Below, piece by piece: positions 59,492 to 64,000 of a DNA stretch of 64,000 nucleotides. The notes beneath the pieces were generated by a model. The model had not been told where the DNA came from. It saw nothing but the letters and a program-made list of their open reading frames with translations, and did no database searches. The stretch spans positions 1-64,000 of the forward strand of contig JAQFVV010013292.1 in NCBI GenBank assembly GCA_028023455.1. The letters run 5' to 3'. Position 1 is the first letter of the stretch, and each line of letters starts with the position of its first letter. The position numbers and the translations under genes were made by a program. The stretch comes from Epiperipatus broadwayi (Eukaryota > Onychophora > Udeonychophora > Euonychophora > Peripatidae).

Positions 59492-60599
59492 TTTTCACTA
59501 AAAAAATTTTTAATTTAATGGATTGAAAGGTAGGAACTCAACTACTGTTCTGACCCTCTCATATTCATGTACTCCTAATATGACTTATGATGAGATTATT
59601 CCTAGAGAGTCGACCAGGCAAATTACATTCCTACTCTGACGATTCAATCAGCATTACCAAACCATTTTAATCTAGCTATAAACAATACGTGAGTTTATTT
59701 CTGTCTCCTAATTGTATATACAGGTCCGAGTCCACAGGATATCTGACCTGATCAAACCTGTTCATACCCCACATTTTACAAACTATATCCCTCTAAGTGA
59801 TAACTCTGGTCACTATACCGAAGTGGGTTGGCTGACTGGCATTTTTTATCCAGCTCAACCATGAACTCAGAATACTTATAGCTTGTATTTTATAAAGGGT
59901 TCTTCCCCATACATTGGTTTCTATTTCATTGACTCACGATATTTGTCAAATATCTAACTGGCAATTTTAATCCAGTGAGTCATTATATGAGAAGAGGATC
60001 TCTGTCCCCTGCCTTCTCTATCTAATAAGATCTGGTGACCGCAGAACTCATGCATGAAGACAGCTTACCATATACTGCTAAGATTCCACCTACAATATCT
60101 ATCCCTACATATCTCCAGCCTCTATCTACGATCTCACACTACTATCTAACTGATGTTAGTCTTAGTTTGGGTATGGTCTTCTACACTGTTTGGCTATTTA
60201 CTGGCTCATTCTTCCTTTATATTATCATGATCAATATTCTCCTAATTTCATAAGTCCATTTTCCATTACTCGTGATCCCGTCCATTTCCTTTAATGTACC
60301 AGTGAATCCGTCCTTTCTTTATGAGTGTGCTTATGTCTTATCTGGAGGTTGTCTGATCCTGTTTGACTCATATCTGTTTCCTCTGGGATATGGTTTCTGT
60401 TCCCTACATTCTCGGTCCTCTGTCCTGTCATATGGACACTTGCATTCCGTCTCCAATCTCTGTCATCCATCTTCCTTCTTGGGTTCCACTCTGTAAAATC
60501 TCTTTGGTTTTCTTTCCATCATCATATACTAGGATCCCAACCATTTTTTATTGTGGTTCTTTTGGGTGTGATCTAGATTTATATCCATCATCCTTCTGG
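59492..60599. other. Interior of the gag-only element downstream of gag
   Basis: About 1.1 kb where pol would begin. I see no protease, reverse transcriptase, RNase H or integrase motif on the minus strand. Plus-strand frames (60035-60665) run opposite to the element and have no recognisable product. Confidence 0.55.
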
Positions 60600-61800
60600 T
60601 CGGTCCTGGTGCTATCCAATGCGTTTAGCAATTCAGCCACACCACTGTCTTCCTCTCCGAACTAATTAATGTCTGTTCAATATCTCTCAGGAACCCATGC
60701 CTAATTATCCGGATTATTTGCATTTCAGATAATGGATTTGCTGTCGTCCTCCGTAACTTGGCTACTTGACGGCGAAAGAATGTTGTAAACGATTCCCCCG
60801 GTCTCCATTTCTCCTGTGCTATCTGATGCAGCAGGTTTTTGAGTTCCTCATTGCAATAACTGGTCCTCAAAGCTTTATGATATCCTGCAAATGTTGTGGG
60901 CTTCTGGAATCATGAGTTCCACACACTTCTGATTCTCCCTGCAAATGACTGCAGGCGACCGCTATCTTGGCCTTCTCATCCATCGTGCTGAACTTGAAAT
61001 ATTGTTGAGGCTTCCCAAGTGCTCCATAGGCCTTTCTCCAGGGTCTCCAGTGAAAACTTGTATCTTCAGAAATTGTGGAACCCGATAGGATACTCCATGC
61101 GATTCCCATAGCCTATATCTGTACATTCTCCAGTGGTTCTTGGTCCTATGCCCTTTAGTTTTGTATTTGCACTGTTACTGGCCGACCTACTTATCCAAAT
61201 TTTGTGTCTAACCTTTCTACTGCCTTGACTATCTGACTTATATCCCACTGCATATTCGTCAGCATCCTATTATTTTCTACTCTCATCACTTCAACTTCCT
61301 CCTCTTTATCTAACTTTCTTATTCTCTTTTCTGGCTGCGCTGTGTCTACTCTCAGATCAAGCTCTGCTGACTATCTATACTCTCTGCCCTATCCAATTCA
61401 TCATATTCATATGGCTCCATACTTTTTTGTTCATCCAACTTGATTTCCCTGTCACATCCAATCTCTGTATCCTTTGCATCTGATTGCTGTCACATCCAAT
61501 CCAGTGTATCCTTTGCATCTGATTGCTGGATGAAGTTATTTCTAAATTCTTCTATGGTTTCAGCAATTCTTTTGTTGTTGTCCATTTCTATCTTGACCCA
61601 CCATTCTTCCATCCTTCTCTCTTCTCTGTCCAGGTATTTCTTCATAAACTGCTGTTGCTCCACCCTCATTTGCATTAGCATAGTCATTATATCACTATAG
61701 TTTATTTCATCTTTCTCTTCCCTCTCCTTATCTTCATCCATTTCTCTTACTTTCTTTACTTGAAGGTTCATTTTAGTTTGGGACCTTGTATGCATAGATA
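60600..61800 (-). pseudogene. gag of the long-LTR element
   Basis: The start at 61795 (MHTRSQTKMNLQVKKVREMD) leads into a Lys/Glu-rich coiled coil (61795-61490, with EERRMEEWWVKIEMDNN). After frame breaks come FKFSTMDEKAKIAVACSHLQGES (about 60990-60930) and FTTFFRRQVAKLRRTTANP with IIRIIRHGF (about 60800-60680). The capsid-like parts (A...HLQG, then RQVA.L and I.RHG) are the order seen in Gypsy gag proteins, and the C-terminal block is shared with the remnant at 10321-10686. At least two frameshifts break it. No zinc knuckle is seen. Its place beside the primer binding site and 5' LTR fits gag. Confidence 0.75.
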
Positions 61801-62874
61801 TAAATTTTATTTAACCCTTGATATGTGTTTGTTATTATTATTTTACTGAACTCTCCTTGATATATTTATACAAAAAAAAGTTCTTCTACTGACTCTGCTT
61901 TTTACTTTGAGTAGCTATTTAGTTCTCTGTTATCTGTTAGTTAGCATTTAGACCACTAGCCAATCCAAACATGCATACTCTGGTTCCCCATTTTGTCTCC
62001 CTGCCTTAGATTCGTTTGACTGCCTGCCCTACCTTGATGACTGTCCTATGTTTTCCCTACATATATAACTCTTACTCACTATATTTAAATAAATGACGCC
62101 CTTATGTATTTCACGTTTAATTATAATTTCAAATAAATTCGAGTTACTGATATATTGTAGTAGTAGGTGTATTCATTTATTGCTCAATTTATTGTTAAGG
62201 CTATTTCAAATTCACCCACACATTTATTTTATTCCACTTCCTCATATCCTACATTATACCTTCCATTTGTATTTTATTTATCGCTTTATTATCACGGCTA
62301 TAAAATCTGACAAATATTTTATTTTCAGCTTAACTGAAATACACGACTATTAAATCACACATATATATATTTCGCTTATACATGACTATTCTAGAGTCCT
62401 ACATATATATATTTCTTCTTAACTTAGATATGCGACTATTTTATTATTTATCATTTATAATTAAAACCTTATTGAAACTGTTTTACTCCCTTTTTCTTTC
62501 TTTTTGACTGAAACAATTTTATATTTCATTACAGCAATTAGATCGAGATAATCAATTCTTTGTTCATGATGATTATATTTGGATATCTCTTGTCTTATAT
62601 TAAATACGTCACTACGAACTTCAAACTTTCTGAATATTAAAAAATTCCCCCATCTTTCTATCCTTTGTACACGTTTGACGTCAAAACACATATATAAAGT
62701 ATTATAAAGTAAAAAAAAAGTTTATCCTCTTTGTCTTCGCTTCTCACCACTCTGATTTACGAAGCTAATTCTATATATTTTTTAAAACACATATTTTTGT
62801 TTTATTTTAAACAAATATTTTACGTTATGTCATAAAATTTATTCAACACGTGATTACTAATTGCACAGCAATAG
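61801..62874. other. Untranslated leader region of the gag-only element
   Basis: About 1.1 kb between the gag start and the primer binding site, AT-rich, with three copies of an ACATATATATATTTC-like block (about 62357-62415). The frame at 62461-62691 (-) is motif-free. Confidence 0.5.
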
Positions 62875-62893
62875 ATCCCGGACATGCCCCCAA
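62875..62893 (-). promoter_or_regulatory. Candidate primer binding site of the gag-only element
   Basis: The minus strand reads TGGGGGCATGTCCGGGATC three bases inside the 5' LTR end. TGG matches the CCA end of a tRNA; which tRNA cannot be told without a search. Confidence 0.6.
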
Positions 62894-62895
62894 AA

Positions 62896-64000
62896 TGTAA
62901 CGGAAACACTACGATCGAAAGCTTAACTTCCCTTTTATTTATGTATAATACGGAATTCTTAGAATTCAAAATCGTCCACCTTCCGCTACCGCAAGCAGAG
63001 AGAACATACGGACATAATCGAGTCTATATCCATACTTGATCGAACCTGTACCTATACAGGTATAGCCCAGGTTATCTTTCCCGGTCAAATGTCTCGACTG
63101 CTGTAATATTTAAAGAGTTACAGTGCTTGGATAATTTATAACATTTAATGGGATCAAAATACTACACCACCAGCCTCATGTATTAATTCAGTCTCAAAAT
63201 GAGTAATAATTACTCCCCAAATCCCTACGGATATATTATTGTCTGGAGTGGTGAAGAACGAGACGAAACAGATTTAAATAAATAAGACATATTTAATATA
63301 ACAAAATTAAACAACAAAAAAATCAGTTGAAATAATTTACATGCAATAGAAACAAACTATTTCGTATAATGCTATGAGTAAAATATAAAGATATCCTATA
63401 AATGATTACACATTTATTGTCGTCATTCCGTGTGTATTAAAAAAGTTTAAATATTGTCTGTATCACTCAAATTAGTAATTGGCAATTGTCTAAATTAAAG
63501 GTATGTGCACATATGAATGTAAAGGTGTAATATACATATTTTACCTAGGTTTTATTGAGTCTCTGAAGTAAGTTGAGGTCTTGCTGACCGCCATGTGGAA
63601 TTCCTCTACTTCTTTAGCAGGGAACGGTGGCTCTTAGGTTGGACTTGGTTTGTGGAGACTCCTTCATATTAGGATATCAAGGACATGGAAAAATGAACCC
63701 TCTGGCAGGTGCTACATTGGCAGTTGTTACATGGAGATGGGAACCGTTGAGCACGGTGAGTCTGAATCAGCCAGCACTCACGATGGCCCTTAGCCATCTT
63801 TTCCTTTTAATAATATAAAATTTTAATAAAATGATTTTTATTTTGACAAGCATCAATTATTGCTGTCTTTATACATACTCTTTACACGTATTTCATTTTA
63901 TCATCAAAATGTGTACTTTTATGGATCAGATCCTTATCTTTTGTCATGTTTTAAATTTCTATTTTACCCTGATTTAAACTTCAAACCTTTACCCTTTCTT
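62896..64000 (-). repeat. Right (5') LTR of the gag-only element, cut by the window edge
   Basis: Begins TGTAACGGAAACACTACG. It follows the left LTR to about 63798, loses about 380 bp there, and crosses the ATAC empty site of the nested solo LTR at about 63873-63880. It continues to the window edge. Confidence 0.85.

Larger units (their letters stand above)
55734..64000 (-). mobile_element. Long-LTR, gag-only Gypsy-like retrotransposon (minus strand), running off the window
   Basis: The left (3') LTR is 55734-59472 and the right (5') LTR starts at 62896 and continues past the window. Both start TGTAACGGAAACAC; the left ends CACATTACA. Just inside the left LTR the plus strand has CCGTCCCCTCCCTTTAAAA (59473-59491), the complement of a polypurine tract. 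Just inside the right LTR the minus strand reads TTTTGGGGGCATGTCCGGG, a plausible primer binding site with TGG. The 3.4-kb interior has gag but no pol. Removing a nested solo LTR leaves a left LTR of about 1.78 kb. The right target duplication is outside the window, so it cannot be checked. Confidence 0.88.

Noticed and set aside
60035-60665. Plus-strand membrane-protein-like genes (Ser/Leu/Phe-rich frames)
   Set aside because: They lie antisense within the gag-only element and have no recognisable domain; stops separate them.
1-64000. CRISPR arrays, bacterial operons or a biosynthetic cluster
   Set aside because: No regularly spaced repeats, no dense coding and no ribosome binding site pattern; the sequence is plainly eukaryotic.

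Overview
This window is eukaryotic, AT-rich and CpG-poor, and almost entirely non-coding. There are no long intact genes, operons, prokaryotic signals or CRISPR arrays. The mobile elements (Ty3/Gypsy LTR elements with 4-bp target duplications, RTE-type LINEs, Penelope-like repeats, a tRNA-derived SINE, foldback elements) point to a metazoan. A large invertebrate genome, perhaps an arthropod or other protostome, fits best; the species cannot be fixed from the sequence.

Layout. 1-1458: flank with one young SINE. 1459-14059: a nest. A minus-strand LTR retroelement with a gag remnant was broken by a plus-strand LTR retroelement (2613-9806) that landed in its 3' LTR. A Penelope-like fragment carrying a hammerhead ribozyme sits in its interior. 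14060-17200: AT-rich sequence with a small palindromic element. 17250-19800 (-): decayed Gypsy pol. 20300-20930 (+): LINE fragment. 22053-22215 (+): possible exon. 23970-24400: second Penelope-like copy. 24612-25386: foldback element. 25930-27400 (+): RTE LINE. 28430-29900 (-): a different LINE. 30240-32100: CpG-richer, promoter-like segment with a possible first coding exon and a MITE. 32590-35190 (+): a third LINE type. 35540-35830 (-): gag fragment. 39126-39399: third Penelope-like copy. 40980-44130 (-): RTE LINE split by a fourth Penelope-like copy. 45411-45629: fifth copy. 48340-50830 (+): RTE LINE with endonuclease. 52541-52618 (+): possible host exon. 53595-53846: palindromic element. 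55734 to the window end (-): a long-LTR, gag-only retroelement, with a 1.95-kb solo LTR of another family inside its left LTR.

Main result. The five Penelope-like repeats share a sequence that folds as a type I hammerhead ribozyme: a two-part stem I with an internal loop, the CUGANGA and GAAA core boxes, stem II, and a GUC cleavage triplet. One copy (11823-11881) keeps every core residue. Stem III is only a self-complementary ACUAGU, which suggests that the RNA acts as a dimer. Three copies have direct flanking repeats of 13-15 bp, and two share a conserved short C-terminal coding tail upstream of the ribozyme.

Second result. Three LTR elements have LTRs of about 1.5-2.6 kb around short interiors with gag-like but no recognisable pol sequence. 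Paralogous empty sites confirm two nested insertions, and all four LTR insertions sit beside a 4-bp site of the form ATAN (ATAT, ATAG, ATAT, ATAC).
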